Part shown: positions 8,691-16,841 of the stretch, one piece after another
Numbering within the stretch: position 1 is the stretch's first letter
Layout of the letters: the number at the start of each line of letters is the position of its first letter
Assembly: GCA_963791805.1 (NCBI GenBank)
Contig: CAWBTU010000006.1
Location: forward strand, 1,426,001 to 1,490,000
Source of the DNA: JACMJL01 sp963791805
Lineage (GTDB): Bacteria; Bacillota; Clostridia; Clostridiales; Clostridiaceae
Reading direction: 5' to 3'
Length of the DNA: 64,000 nucleotides
The notes under the pieces: model-generated
Told to the model about the DNA's origin: nothing
Database searches by the model: none
The model's input: the letters and a program-made list of their open reading frames with translations, nothing else
Made by a program: the position numbers and the translations under genes

Positions 8691-8923
8691 GTATCAACAG
8701 AGATTGTTGTAAGTAAGCTTGAAATTTCTCCAGTTAGACTGGATTATTATAAAAGCTGAAATAGTTTACATTTTTATGATTTGTTGAAAATTGAAATCAT
8801 TAAGTGTAATATAATTTGATGTAGATAAAGGAACCAAAGTAAGGCTTTGAATATTACAAAGATATAATTAATAATAAATAGCATGATACAAGAATGGAAA
8901 ATAATATATGGAGGGGGCAAATT

Positions 8924-10054
8924 ATGGAGTTCAACCGAGAAAAACTTGTAGTTAAAACTGGAATCATTGGCATAGGAACTAACCTAATTTTAGCCATAAT
9001 TAAGATAATTATAGGACTTGGAGCAAATTCAATATCAATTATATCTGATGCAGTTAATAATCTAAGTGATGCGCTTTCTTCTGGTATTACTATTGTTGCT
9101 ATGAAGTTAGCAGGAAAACCAGCTGATAAAAAGCATCCCTACGGTTTTGGAAGAGTGGAATATTTGTCTGGTTCAATAATTTCTGCAATTGTGGTAATTG
9201 CAGGTGCAGAATTTTTTACATCTTCACTTAAAAGAGTTTTAAATCCATCATCTACTGATTTTTCAGTAGTAAGTATTATCTTAATTATAATTGCTATTGC
9301 AGCAAAGTTAATATTAGGTTGGTATACAAAACTCATGGGGAAAAAGGCAAATTCACCTTCCTTGAAAGCCTCTGGAGCAGATTCACTATATGATGCAATC
9401 ATGTCCTTTGGAACATTAATCTCAGCAATTATCTCTAAACTTGTTGGAGTTTCAATTGACGGTTATGTAGGTATACTTATCTCTTTATTTATCATATACT
9501 CTGGAATATCCATGATGCGCGAAACAATCTCAAGTATTCTTGGAGAGCGTGCAGATAGGGAATTAGTACAAGAAATCAGAAATGAAATAGTAAAACATAA
9601 GCCAATTCTAGGAGCATACGATTTGATTTTACATAATTATGGACCTACAAGTATGCTAGGCTCTATCAATGTTGAGCTTCCAGATTATCTTAATATAAAA
9701 GAAGCTTATTTAAGTCTACAAGAAGTGCAGAGGCTTATTTATCAAAAATATGGAGTTTATCTTGTTATTGGCATTTACTCAGTAAACACTGATAACAGTG
9801 AGATAGCTGAAATCGAAAAAAAAGTCAGAGATATTGTGCTATCCTACAAGTATGTTTTACAAATGCATGCATTTGTTGTTGATACAGCAAAAAAGGCAAT
9901 GTCTTTTGATGCAGTTTTTGATTTTGACAATGAAAACGATGAGAAGCTAAAGAAAGAAATCCTAAAAAAATTAAGTGAAGAGTATCAAGGATACCAAATA
10001 CGGATTCAGGTGGATAAAGATTACTCTACTGATTTAAGGGATGATAATTCATAA
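8924..10054 (+). CDS. Cation diffusion facilitator (CDF) metal efflux protein
   Basis: 376 residues from the ATG at 8924, placed by GGAGGGGG upstream; an in-frame ATG at 8894 lies before it. About six transmembrane segments, with the CDF signature ISIISDAVNNLSDALSSGIT in TM2 and HPYGFGRVEYLSG in the following loop. TM5 carries ADSLYDAIMS (DxxxD). The C-terminal cytoplasmic dimer domain is long (about 170 residues). The family exchanges divalent metals for protons. The TM2 site reads DxxxN here, not the DxxxD/HxxxD seen in Zn exporters, so metal specificity is open (Mn or Fe are possible). Monocistronic. Confidence 0.88.
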   Translation: MEFNREKLVVKTGIIGIGTNLILAIIKIIIGLGANSISIISDAVNNLSDALSSGITIVAMKLAGKPADKKHPYGFGRVEYLSGSIISAIVVIAGAEFFTSSLKRVLNPSSTDFSVVSIILIIIAIAAKLILGWYTKLMGKKANSPSLKASGADSLYDAIMSFGTLISAIISKLVGVSIDGYVGILISLFIIYSGISMMRETISSILGERADRELVQEIRNEIVKHKPILGAYDLILHNYGPTSMLGSINVELPDYLNIKEAYLSLQEVQRLIYQKYGVYLVIGIYSVNTDNSEIAEIEKKVRDIVLSYKYVLQMHAFVVDTAKKAMSFDAVFDFDNENDEKLKKEILKKLSEEYQGYQIRIQVDKDYSTDLRDDNS

Positions 10055-10110
10055 TAAGAACAATGGTGCAAAAATATGGTATAAATAGAATTTTACTTTA
10101 AAGTTATCTA

Positions 10111-10199
10111 AATGTTAAGTTATGGATAATTAAAAAATTATATGTTAAAATAATGTATATAGATTTTTATTAGACTTTAAGGTTAAGGAGAAACTATAT
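10111..10199 (+). promoter_or_regulatory. Leader of the DUF4160/DUF2442 cassette
   Basis: The leader AATGTTAAGTTATGGATA (10111-10128), then TATGTTAAAATAATG (10141-10155), is nearly repeated at 42871-42915 in front of a decayed copy of the same cassette. The -10-like TAAAAT/TATATAGA boxes fall in this stretch. Its conservation between copies suggests it holds the promoter or operator. Confidence 0.4.
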
Positions 10200-10475
10200 A
10201 TGGGAGAGCTAGCTAGATTTGAAGATATTAGAATTAAAATGTATCCTATGGATACTCAAAAACATAAAGAGCCACATTTTCATGTTATTTTAACTGATGG
10301 TAGTAAAATCTCAATTTCTATAGCAAGTGGTAAATTGCTTGAAAGTAAGCTAAGCAAAAAACAAAGAGATTATATTAAGGCATGGAGGCTAATCCATAAA
10401 GAAGAACTATGGGATAGATGGAATAAGGCTGTTGCTGGTGAATATATTGAAAGAATAGAACCTAAACAGATATAG
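10200..10475 (+). CDS. DUF4160 domain protein
   Basis: 91 residues, following AAGGAG. It contains the family core: IRIKMYPMDTQKHKEPHFHV followed by a small beta-domain and a helical end (QRDYIKAWRLIHKEELWDRWNKA). DUF4160 proteins are typically encoded directly beside a DUF2442 protein, as here (12 nt apart). Such pairs have been suggested to be toxin-antitoxin-like, with no firm mechanism. A decayed homologue of this gene and its leader exists at about 42871-43130. The pairing is seen; the role is unknown. Confidence 0.8.
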   Translation: MGELARFEDIRIKMYPMDTQKHKEPHFHVILTDGSKISISIASGKLLESKLSKKQRDYIKAWRLIHKEELWDRWNKAVAGEYIERIEPKQI

Positions 10476-10486
10476 GAGGGGTATTA

Positions 10487-10750
10487 ATGCAGAGTCCTAA
10501 TATAAAAATTGCAGAAGTTTTAGACAATTATAAAATATTAGTTACATTTACTAATGGTGAAACGAAATTATTTGATATGAAAGCATATTTAAAATATCCC
10601 GTATTTAGTCCACTCAATGAAGACTCTGAATTTAAAAAGTTCTCAATTGTTGATGGTACTATAGAATGGGAGTGTGGCGCAGAATTAAGTACAGACACTT
10701 TTTATATTAATAGTATTGCAATGTCAAAAGATCAGCTTAAAGAAATGTAA
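10487..10750 (+). CDS. DUF2442 domain protein
   Basis: 87 residues after an AGGAGGGG site. The pattern IKIAEVLDNYKILVTFTNGETKLFD, then FDMKAYLKYPVFSPLND-like, then IEWECGAELSTDTFYINS is the DUF2442 core: a small alpha/beta domain found as the second gene of DUF4160-DUF2442 cassettes. It is probably translated with the upstream gene and may bind its product. A compact terminator follows at once. Confidence 0.8.
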   Translation: MQSPNIKIAEVLDNYKILVTFTNGETKLFDMKAYLKYPVFSPLNEDSEFKKFSIVDGTIEWECGAELSTDTFYINSIAMSKDQLKEM

Positions 10751-10755
10751 ACTTT

Positions 10756-10784
10756 AGATGAGGCGATTGCTTCATCTTTATTTT
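10756..10784 (+). terminator. Terminator of the DUF4160/DUF2442 cassette
   Basis: AGATGAGGC (10756-10764), a GATT loop and GCTTCATCT (10769-10777), then TTATTTTTT. The decayed cassette carries the same hairpin at 43102-43123. Confidence 0.8.
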
Positions 10785-10893
10785 TTAGAATACTAATTAT
10801 TGTTTCAACTACCAAAGGTGTGATGAATTTTTATATTTGTGAAGGCTAGTCAAAGAAAAAGTAACTTAAGTAATATCAAAAAGGAGAATTTAA

Positions 10894-11298
10894 ATGTATA
10901 CAACTATAGAAAAACTTGAAGACAAACATATTGAGCAACTAATAAATTTATATAAACAATGTTGGTGGTCAAAAGATAGAAATATAGAAGATGTAAAAGT
11001 AATGTTGGACCATTCACAGGTAATTGGAATTTTAAACTCAAGTGATGATTTAATAGGATTTTCTCGAATTTTAACTGACGGCATGTACAAGGCATTTGTA
11101 TTTGATGTTATTGTTGATATAGAATACCGAGGAAAGGGTATTGGAGAAATGTTACTTAACAATATAATTTCACATCCTACAATTACTAATGTAAAACATA
11201 TAGAATTATATTGCAAAGATGAAATGATACCTTTCTACGAAAGATGGGGATTTAAAAATGCAATATCAAATTTTAACTTTATGAGAAGAAGCATCTGA
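10894..11298 (+). CDS. GNAT-family N-acetyltransferase
   Basis: 134 residues with AAAGGAG upstream. The acetyl-CoA-binding motif A is VFDVIVDIEYRGKGIGEMLLNNI (RGKGIG), and motif B near the end is ELYCKDEMIPFYERWGFK. It lies in the cytoplasm and acetylates an amine; the substrate is unknown. The N-terminal KQCWWSKDRNIEDV resembles small-molecule GNATs. No operon partner. Confidence 0.85.
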   Translation: MYTTIEKLEDKHIEQLINLYKQCWWSKDRNIEDVKVMLDHSQVIGILNSSDDLIGFSRILTDGMYKAFVFDVIVDIEYRGKGIGEMLLNNIISHPTITNVKHIELYCKDEMIPFYERWGFKNAISNFNFMRRSI

Positions 11299-11396
11299 TC
11301 TACTAAGTTCAATTTTCCGAAAGGTCTGGAAAAGACTGTACTTGGTTTTTATAAAATATTATAAACAATATTATTTATCAAAGCAGGAGAAAAATA

Positions 11397-12014
11397 ATGA
11401 ATGTAGAAACGATAAAAAAATTAAAAGAAAACTTTAAAATGAGAAATATGGATGTAGAATATTTTGAAACTTTAGAGGAGGTAAAAGCTTCTATACTAGA
11501 AATCATACCTGTGGAATGCAGTATAGGTATTGGTCATTCAGCAACACTACAAAAGATGAACATTACAGAGTCCTTAATTGAACGAGGTGATACAGTGTAT
11601 GATAAAGAACTAGCGAAAACAAAGGATGAAGGTAATTTTATAAAAAAGATGGCGCTTATTACCGATTGGTATATTACAGGTTCAAATGCTATTACTGTTG
11701 ATGGAAGAATTGTAAATGTTGATCATAGTGGTAATAGAGTAGCAGCAATTACCTTCGGACCAGATAAAGTAATTATTGTAGTCGGCAAAAACAAAATTGT
11801 TGAGACAGTTGATGAAGCTATAAAAAGAGTTAAAAATATTGCATGCCCATTAAATGCAAAAAGATCAGGATACAACCCACCCTGTGTAGCATTAAATAGG
11901 TGCGTAGATTGTGTATCAAAGGAAAGAGTATGTAATAGTCTACTAATAATAGAAGGTCAAGTGGAGAGTAATAGAATTAAAATATTTATAGTTAATGATG
12001 ATTATGGGTTTTAA
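11397..12014 (+). CDS. LUD-domain (lactate-utilisation-like) protein
   Basis: 205 residues after an AGGAGAAAA site. The LUD/DUF162 pattern is clear: SIGIGHSATLQKMNI, DWYITGSNAITVDGRIVNVDHSGNRVAAITFGP and KVIIVVGKNKIVETVDEAIKRVKNIACPLNAKR. A cysteine-rich tail (PPCVALNRCVDCVSKERVC) is typical of the stand-alone clostridial form. LutC-like domains take part in lactate oxidation, but the stand-alone form has no proven reaction. The tail cysteines could bind a metal or an Fe-S cluster (inference). Confidence 0.82.
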   Translation: MNVETIKKLKENFKMRNMDVEYFETLEEVKASILEIIPVECSIGIGHSATLQKMNITESLIERGDTVYDKELAKTKDEGNFIKKMALITDWYITGSNAITVDGRIVNVDHSGNRVAAITFGPDKVIIVVGKNKIVETVDEAIKRVKNIACPLNAKRSGYNPPCVALNRCVDCVSKERVCNSLLIIEGQVESNRIKIFIVNDDYGF

Positions 12015-12019
12015 AGAAT

Positions 12020-12050
12020 AATCGCCTGAAAAAGGTGATTTATTGTTTTA
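12020..12050 (+). terminator. Terminator after the LUD gene
   Basis: AATCGCCT (12020-12027), loop GAAAA, AGGTGATT (12033-12040) with one G-T pair, then TATTGTTTTA. Confidence 0.7.
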
Positions 12051-12293
12051 CATATCAAGAAAAAGTGTTTAACACATTAACTCATGGCATATTTAAACTA
12101 ACAGTAGAAGAAACTGGATGCATATAAGAAGTTTATGTTATAGTAAGAAATGAAAATAATTGCATAAAATCCGAAACGACATTTCAAACCATTTTTTGTA
12201 TATTTCAACGATTAAATATTTTATTACAATAATAAAAGTGAAATAATAGATTAGTATTATTATCTAAATTAATGAATAAGGGAGGTCTCTTAT

Positions 12294-12440
12294 ATGAAAA
12301 AGTATGAATATAAATGTGTGCGAATTACGGGTGGTGCAGAAAAAACAACAAAAATACTTAATGAATATGGACAACAGGGATGGGAATTAGTATCTACATC
12401 ATATATCTGGCATTACTTTAAAAAAGAGATTGAGAATTAA
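12294..12440 (+). CDS. DUF4177-type small protein
   Basis: 48 residues, starting at ATG 12294 with GGGAGG 9 nt upstream. The sequence KKYEYKCVRITGG, then ILNEYGQQGWELVSTSYI, matches the DUF4177 pattern (YEY..V......LN.....GWELVS), a tiny alpha/beta protein of unknown role common in Firmicutes. It may be co-transcribed with the SHOCT gene 110 nt downstream. Confidence 0.72.
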   Translation: MKKYEYKCVRITGGAEKTTKILNEYGQQGWELVSTSYIWHYFKKEIEN

Positions 12441-12551
12441 ATGAAGAACTTTGAAAACTAGATATTAGCTCAAAACCAGATTCAATACTCAGAGTATTTA
12501 GATGACAACTAATGTATTTTTTATAGACAAGACAGATTAAGGAGGAATAAC

Positions 12552-12905
12552 ATGTACAAGCGTGGAAGAATAAGACCAAGCAAAAGCTCATCAATTGCAG
12601 GAATGATTGGTGGAATAGTATTTATAATTATTGGTGTAACAACAGTGATACCCACATTCGGTATGTTCGGGATATTTTGGACATTAATAGCAGTTGGAAT
12701 TACAGGTTCTCATGCCTATAATATCTTTAGCAAAAAAGGTTTAGCTCATTATCAAGTAGATGTTGAAGTAATTGAATCAAATAAGGAAAAAGTGGAAAAC
12801 TTTGATGAAAAATTGAGAAAACTTAAAGCTCTTAAAGATGATGGAATAATAAATGAAGAAGAATTCATAGTAAAAAGAAAAGAAATATTAGGCGACAAAT
12901 GGTAG
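12552..12905 (+). CDS. Membrane protein with C-terminal SHOCT domain
   Basis: 117 residues with AAGGAGG upstream. Two hydrophobic helices (about 14-33 and 38-56, joined by a short turn) are followed by a linker and a C-terminal SHOCT motif (FDEKLRKLKALKDDGIINEEEFIVKRKEIL). SHOCT is a short oligomerisation motif found at the ends of many bacterial membrane proteins. The biological role is unknown. Confidence 0.75.
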   Translation: MYKRGRIRPSKSSSIAGMIGGIVFIIIGVTTVIPTFGMFGIFWTLIAVGITGSHAYNIFSKKGLAHYQVDVEVIESNKEKVENFDEKLRKLKALKDDGIINEEEFIVKRKEILGDKW

Positions 12906-13048
12906 AAAAGACGAAAATATATAAATATACAATAATATAAATGCATTGAACAACTACATAACAGCAGGAAGGAGATTGAAAACGTTACCATTTATAATGA
13001 AATATGGGATATTGTAAAAATTGGAATGAATTTTCTTCCTATATTTTT

Positions 13049-13073
13049 AGCACCTGTGAGCAGGTGCTTTTTT
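13049..13073 (+). terminator. Strong rho-independent terminator
   Basis: A perfect 8-bp GC-rich stem (AGCACCTG 13049-13056 with CAGGTGCT 13061-13068), a 4-nt loop and then TTTTT. It separates the SHOCT region from the hydrogenase regulatory region. Confidence 0.88.
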
Positions 13074-13098
13074 GCGCTCAAAATGGCCTATAGAGTAC

Positions 13099-13198
13099 TT
13101 GTTAAATAATTAGTATACTTGTTAAATAATTAGTATACTTGTTAAATTATTAATATTATTGTTAAAAAATAATTATATTTGTTAATATTTTAATTAAA
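13099..13198 (+). repeat. Five TTGTTAA motifs in exact 20-bp phase (Rex-like array)
   Basis: TTGTTAA occurs at 13099, 13119, 13139, 13159 and 13179, exactly 20 bp apart. The first two 20-bp units are identical and the later three diverge between the motifs. Clostridial Rex, the NADH-sensing repressor, binds TTGTTAA-N4-TTAACAA. Here each left half-site is perfect and is followed after four bases by a weak right half (TTA in copies 1-3 and 5). The array ends 10 bp before the -35 box of the hydrogenase promoter. Rex binding is inferred; the periodicity is seen. Confidence 0.7.
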
Positions 13199-13208
13199 TG
13201 GAATGCTA

Positions 13209-13238
13209 TTGACAGGCACTATACAACTAAACTATATT
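13209..13238 (+). promoter_or_regulatory. Sigma-A promoter of the hydrogenase operon
   Basis: -35 TTGACA at 13209-13214 is a perfect match; -10 TATATT is at 13233-13238 with an 18-bp spacer (CTATAT at 17 bp is the alternative). It is 60 nt upstream of the first gene. Confidence 0.65.
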
Positions 13239-13244
13239 AACATT

Positions 13245-13280
13245 GAACATGTTCGATATAAGATAACGCTCAGTCGTTAT
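13245..13280 (+). promoter_or_regulatory. Palindromes at the hydrogenase transcription start
   Basis: GAACATGTTC (13245-13254) is a perfect 10-bp palindrome just after the -10 box. ATAACG (13263-13268) and CGTTAT (13275-13280) form an inverted repeat just before the ribosome site. Both are well placed for repressor binding or a 5' mRNA hairpin; the binding factor is unknown. Confidence 0.4.
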
Positions 13281-13298
13281 ACGTAGGAGGCATTTATT

Positions 13299-13799
13299 AT
13301 GCATGAATCACAGTATAGTTTCGTTACATCACCATCTGCATTAGTACAAGTTGCTGAAATAGCATCAAAGTATAGGGGACAACAAGATAAGCTTATGGAT
13401 GTTATTATTTCAGTACAAAAGATTGTACCATCTCTTGCAGAAGATGTTGCAGCGGTAATAGCTAGAGAAATGGGGCTTTCTCAAAATCATGTTTACAGTT
13501 TCGTTACTTTTTATGAATATTTGTCAGTTAAGCCACATGGAAAATATACAATTAGAATGTGTAGCAGCGCTCCATGTCATGTAAGAGGCGCTAAAGAAGT
13601 TATGCAGAGCATTACTCAAATGCTTGGAATAGAACTAGGAGAAACAACTCCTGACAATAGATTTACTGTTGAACTTTGTCCATGCATGGGTGTTTGTGAT
13701 ATTTCACCAGCAATTATGATTAATGATAAAATTTATGGTGATTTAACACCTGAAAAGGCTCAGGAAATTATAAAGAAATATATTAGAGAGGAGCTGTAA
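13299..13799 (+). CDS. hydC: Hydrogenase NuoE-like subunit (HydC type), [2Fe-2S]
   Basis: 166 residues with TAGGAGG upstream. A NuoE-like thioredoxin fold: a helical N-terminus, then the [2Fe-2S] ligands C88-x4-C93 (CSSAPC) and C129-x3-C133 (CMGVC). It carries electrons between the flavin subunit and the hydrogenase subunit in multimeric NADH-linked [FeFe]-hydrogenases. It is the first gene of a three-gene operon and lies 3 nt before the NuoF-like gene. Length and motifs are complete. Confidence 0.9.
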   Translation: MHESQYSFVTSPSALVQVAEIASKYRGQQDKLMDVIISVQKIVPSLAEDVAAVIAREMGLSQNHVYSFVTFYEYLSVKPHGKYTIRMCSSAPCHVRGAKEVMQSITQMLGIELGETTPDNRFTVELCPCMGVCDISPAIMINDKIYGDLTPEKAQEIIKKYIREEL

Positions 13800-13802
13800 G
13801 CT

Positions 13803-15089
13803 ATGGAAGAAATGCGAATACTGCTTAGAAACAAAGATGTGGACAACATGATAGATGCTACTAAAAGTATGCAAATGGGTGTATACGACGGTTTGCGTAA
13901 CGCACTATCCATGGATGGAGCTCAAGTTATAGATACTTTAAAAGCATCGGGACTAAGAGGTAGAGGCGGTGCAGGATTTCCAACTTGGTTGAAAGTCAAA
14001 TTTGCCTATGATGCTGAGGGAGATTCCAAAGTAGTGGTCTGCAATGCAGATGAAGGTGAACCAGGAACTAACAAAGACAGAGTACTTCTAAGTGCTGATC
14101 CTCATAGTGTATTTGAAGGTCTAGCAATAGTAGGCAAAGCTATCGGAGCAAAACGTGGATATATTTATCTTCGTGCAGAATACTCATATCTATTCCCAAT
14201 TCTTGAAAAAGCTTTAAAAAGTGCAAGAGATGTAAACGTTTTGGGAGATAATATTTTAGGTAGTGATTTTTCTTTTGATATAGAAATGAGATCAGGTGCT
14301 GGTGCATATGTTTGCGGAGAAGAAACAGCTTTGTTTGAATCTATAGAAGGAAAAAGAGGAGAGCCTAGAACTCGTCCGCCGTATCCTGGAAGTCACGGTC
14401 TATTTGGTCTCCCAACGGTTTTGAATAATGTTGAAACCTTAGCGAATATTGGACCAATATTTGCAAGAGGAGCTGAATGGTTTCGTAGCATTGGATCAGA
14501 GAATAGTCCTGGAACGAAATTATTTACTGTAATAGGAAACGTAAAAAAACGTGGAGTATTTGAATTCCCCATGGGTGTAAATTTAAAGGATATTATCTAT
14601 GAGGTATGCGAAGGAATTGCAGATGATAAAGTGCTTTTAGCAATCCAAACAGGAGGAAGTTCAGGTGCAATTATAAATCCATCTCAGATAGATATTCCAC
14701 TTGATATAGATCATATTGCATCTTCAGGCGGACGACTTGGTTGTGGAACTATCTTTGTAATAGATAATACTAACTGTGTTCTTGATATAGTTAAAAATAT
14801 ATTGGAATTCTTTACAAATGAATCCTGTGGTAAATGCATCCCTTGTAGAGAAGGTGGAGTTCAGCTTCTGAAACTTGCTACAAAAATCTCTGAAGGTAGA
14901 GGAAGCGTAAAAGACATAGATACAATGATTGACCTTTCTAATACTATGAGAGAAACAGCATTATGTGGACTGGGACATTCAACTGCAGTTCCAGTACTTA
15001 CAAGTATCTCAAACTTTAGAGAAGTATATAATAGTCATCTTGACAAAAATTATTGTCATAAATGTTCACCGGATAGGGGGATAAGCTAA
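13803..15089 (+). CDS. hydB: Hydrogenase NuoF-like flavin subunit (HydB type, short form)
   Basis: 428 residues. NADH- and FMN-binding glycine-rich motifs are GLRGRGGAGFPTWLK (50-64) and ADEGEPGTNKDR (82-93); the 4Fe-4S ligands are SCGKCIPC (C342, C345, C348) and C388. It oxidises NADH or reduces NAD+ through FMN. HydB subunits of electron-bifurcating hydrogenases, such as those of Thermotoga or Acetobacterium, are about 600 residues, with an N-terminal [2Fe-2S] domain and a C-terminal two-cluster ferredoxin domain. Both are missing here, leaving the NuoF core and a short CHKC tail. The stop codon overlaps the HydA start (TAATG). Confidence 0.9.
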   Translation: MEEMRILLRNKDVDNMIDATKSMQMGVYDGLRNALSMDGAQVIDTLKASGLRGRGGAGFPTWLKVKFAYDAEGDSKVVVCNADEGEPGTNKDRVLLSADPHSVFEGLAIVGKAIGAKRGYIYLRAEYSYLFPILEKALKSARDVNVLGDNILGSDFSFDIEMRSGAGAYVCGEETALFESIEGKRGEPRTRPPYPGSHGLFGLPTVLNNVETLANIGPIFARGAEWFRSIGSENSPGTKLFTVIGNVKKRGVFEFPMGVNLKDIIYEVCEGIADDKVLLAIQTGGSSGAIINPSQIDIPLDIDHIASSGGRLGCGTIFVIDNTNCVLDIVKNILEFFTNESCGKCIPCREGGVQLLKLATKISEGRGSVKDIDTMIDLSNTMRETALCGLGHSTAVPVLTSISNFREVYNSHLDKNYCHKCSPDRGIS

Positions 15090-16813
15090 TGATAAATTTA
15101 AATATAGACGGAATTGATGTACAGGTTCAAGAAGGGACTACTATTCTTGAAGCTGCAAAACTTATTAATATAAATATACCATCCCTTTGTTATCACGAAG
15201 ACTTAACTGTAAAATCAGTATGCAGAATCTGCATGGTTGAGGTAAATGGTCAGAAACTTATGCAACCTGCATGTAGTTATCCAGTTTCAGAGGGTATGAC
15301 TGTTAAAACAAATACTCCAAGAATAATTAAAGCAAGAAGAAACGTTATGGAACTTATATTTTCTCATCACCCACAAGACTGTTTAAACTGTAATAAAAAT
15401 AGGACTTGTGAGCTTCAAAGCATAGCTGAAGAGCTTAATATGAGTAATCCTATACGTTATGAAGTTGAAGAAAGAGGTAAAAAAATAGATTTTTCATCTC
15501 CTTCAATAACTTTTGATGCAAATAAATGTATAATCTGCGGTAGATGTATAGAAGTCTGCAACAATATCCAGACTGTTGGTGTTCTTGCAAAAGAAAACAG
15601 AGGATATAATACAGTTGTAGCTCCGCCCTATGGAAAGAAAATTATAGACACTACTTGTGTTAATTGCGGACAATGTGTTCAAGTGTGCCCAGTTGGAGCG
15701 CTTACAATCCATGATGATACAGAAGTTGTTTATAAGAATAAAGAAAAGGGTAAGATACTTATAACTCAAATTGCCCCATCTTCACGTACAACAATAGCAG
15801 AAGCCTTAGGTGAAGAACCTGGTGTAGTTAGTACAGGTAGAATTGTAACAGCTATGAAAATGATTGGTTTTGATTATGTTTTTGACACTGATTTCACAGC
15901 TGACCTTACAATAATGGAAGAAGGTAATGAGCTACTTAAAAGGATAACAAATGGTGGCGTTTTACCAATGATGACTTCTTGCTGTCCAGGATGGGTTAAA
16001 TTCTGTGAGACTTTTTATCCTAAATACACTAATCATCTATCCTCAGCAAAATCACCTCAGCAAATGTTTGGAACAATTATAAAAACATATTTTGCTGAGA
16101 AGTCAGGAATAGATCCAGAAAATATATTCAGTTGCTCAGTAATGCCTTGTACTGCAAAGAAGTTTGAATGTCAAAGGCCTGAAATGAATGATAGTGGATA
16201 TCAAGATGTAGATATGACATTAACAGTACAGGAACTTGCAAGAATGATAAAATCTGCTGGAATAGATTTTTCTAAGCTTGAAGACACACCTTTTGATGAT
16301 CCTTTTGGTTTAGGAAGTGGTGCAGGTGAAATTTTCGCTGCAACAGGTGGAGTTATGGAGGCTGCCCTTCGTACTGTATATGAAGTTCTCACAGGAAAGA
16401 CACTAGAAAATATTGAATTTACTGCAGTGCGTGGATTTAAGGGCTTAAAAGAAGCTGAAGTAGATATTAATGGAACTCTTGTAAAAGTTGCAGTTGTTCA
16501 TTCACTAGGAGAAGCAAGAAAAATAATGGATAGAGTAGTAGCTGGAACAGCAGATTATCATTTTATAGAGGTAATGGCATGTCCAGGAGGATGTATCGGC
16601 GGTGGTGGAAACCCAGTACGTAATTGGAAAAAGGTTGAGAAACGTACCATCAAAGTTTATAGCCAAGAGAAGGATATTTCTATCAGAAAATCACATGAAT
16701 CTCCTGCAATCAAGCTGATTTATAAAGAATTTTTGGGTGAGCCATTAAGTGAAAAATCCCACAAACTTCTTCATACAAAATACGTAAATAGGCAGGATAT
16801 ACTAAGAATATAG
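15089..16813 (+). CDS. hydA: [FeFe]-hydrogenase catalytic subunit HydA
   Basis: 574 residues, the size of the multi-cluster M3-type enzymes. In order: an N-terminal [2Fe-2S] domain (C34, C45, C48, C62), a His-Cys 4Fe-4S site (H94, C98, C101, C107), two 4Fe-4S clusters (C147/150/153/157 and C190/193/196/200), then the H-cluster domain with L1 TSCCPGW (296-302), L2 MPCTAKKFE (352-360) and L3 EVMACPGGCIGGGG (495-507). C299 is the expected proton-transfer cysteine. It reversibly reduces protons to H2 in the cytoplasm. It probably works as a trimer with the two upstream NADH-linked subunits. HydEFG maturases are not in this window. Confidence 0.95.
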   Translation: MINLNIDGIDVQVQEGTTILEAAKLININIPSLCYHEDLTVKSVCRICMVEVNGQKLMQPACSYPVSEGMTVKTNTPRIIKARRNVMELIFSHHPQDCLNCNKNRTCELQSIAEELNMSNPIRYEVEERGKKIDFSSPSITFDANKCIICGRCIEVCNNIQTVGVLAKENRGYNTVVAPPYGKKIIDTTCVNCGQCVQVCPVGALTIHDDTEVVYKNKEKGKILITQIAPSSRTTIAEALGEEPGVVSTGRIVTAMKMIGFDYVFDTDFTADLTIMEEGNELLKRITNGGVLPMMTSCCPGWVKFCETFYPKYTNHLSSAKSPQQMFGTIIKTYFAEKSGIDPENIFSCSVMPCTAKKFECQRPEMNDSGYQDVDMTLTVQELARMIKSAGIDFSKLEDTPFDDPFGLGSGAGEIFAATGGVMEAALRTVYEVLTGKTLENIEFTAVRGFKGLKEAEVDINGTLVKVAVVHSLGEARKIMDRVVAGTADYHFIEVMACPGGCIGGGGNPVRNWKKVEKRTIKVYSQEKDISIRKSHESPAIKLIYKEFLGEPLSEKSHKLLHTKYVNRQDILRI

Positions 16814-16841
16814 ATACCATAAATAAATAAATTATAAAATG

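Noticed and set aside
12976..13017. Short TTG-started ORF before the terminator at 13049
   Set aside because: Only 13 codons and the GGAG sits directly against the start codon.
13099..13198. CRISPR array as an explanation of the 20-bp periodic repeat
   Set aside because: The period is 20 bp in total with no room for spacers, the units are near-identical tandem copies, and no cas genes are present.
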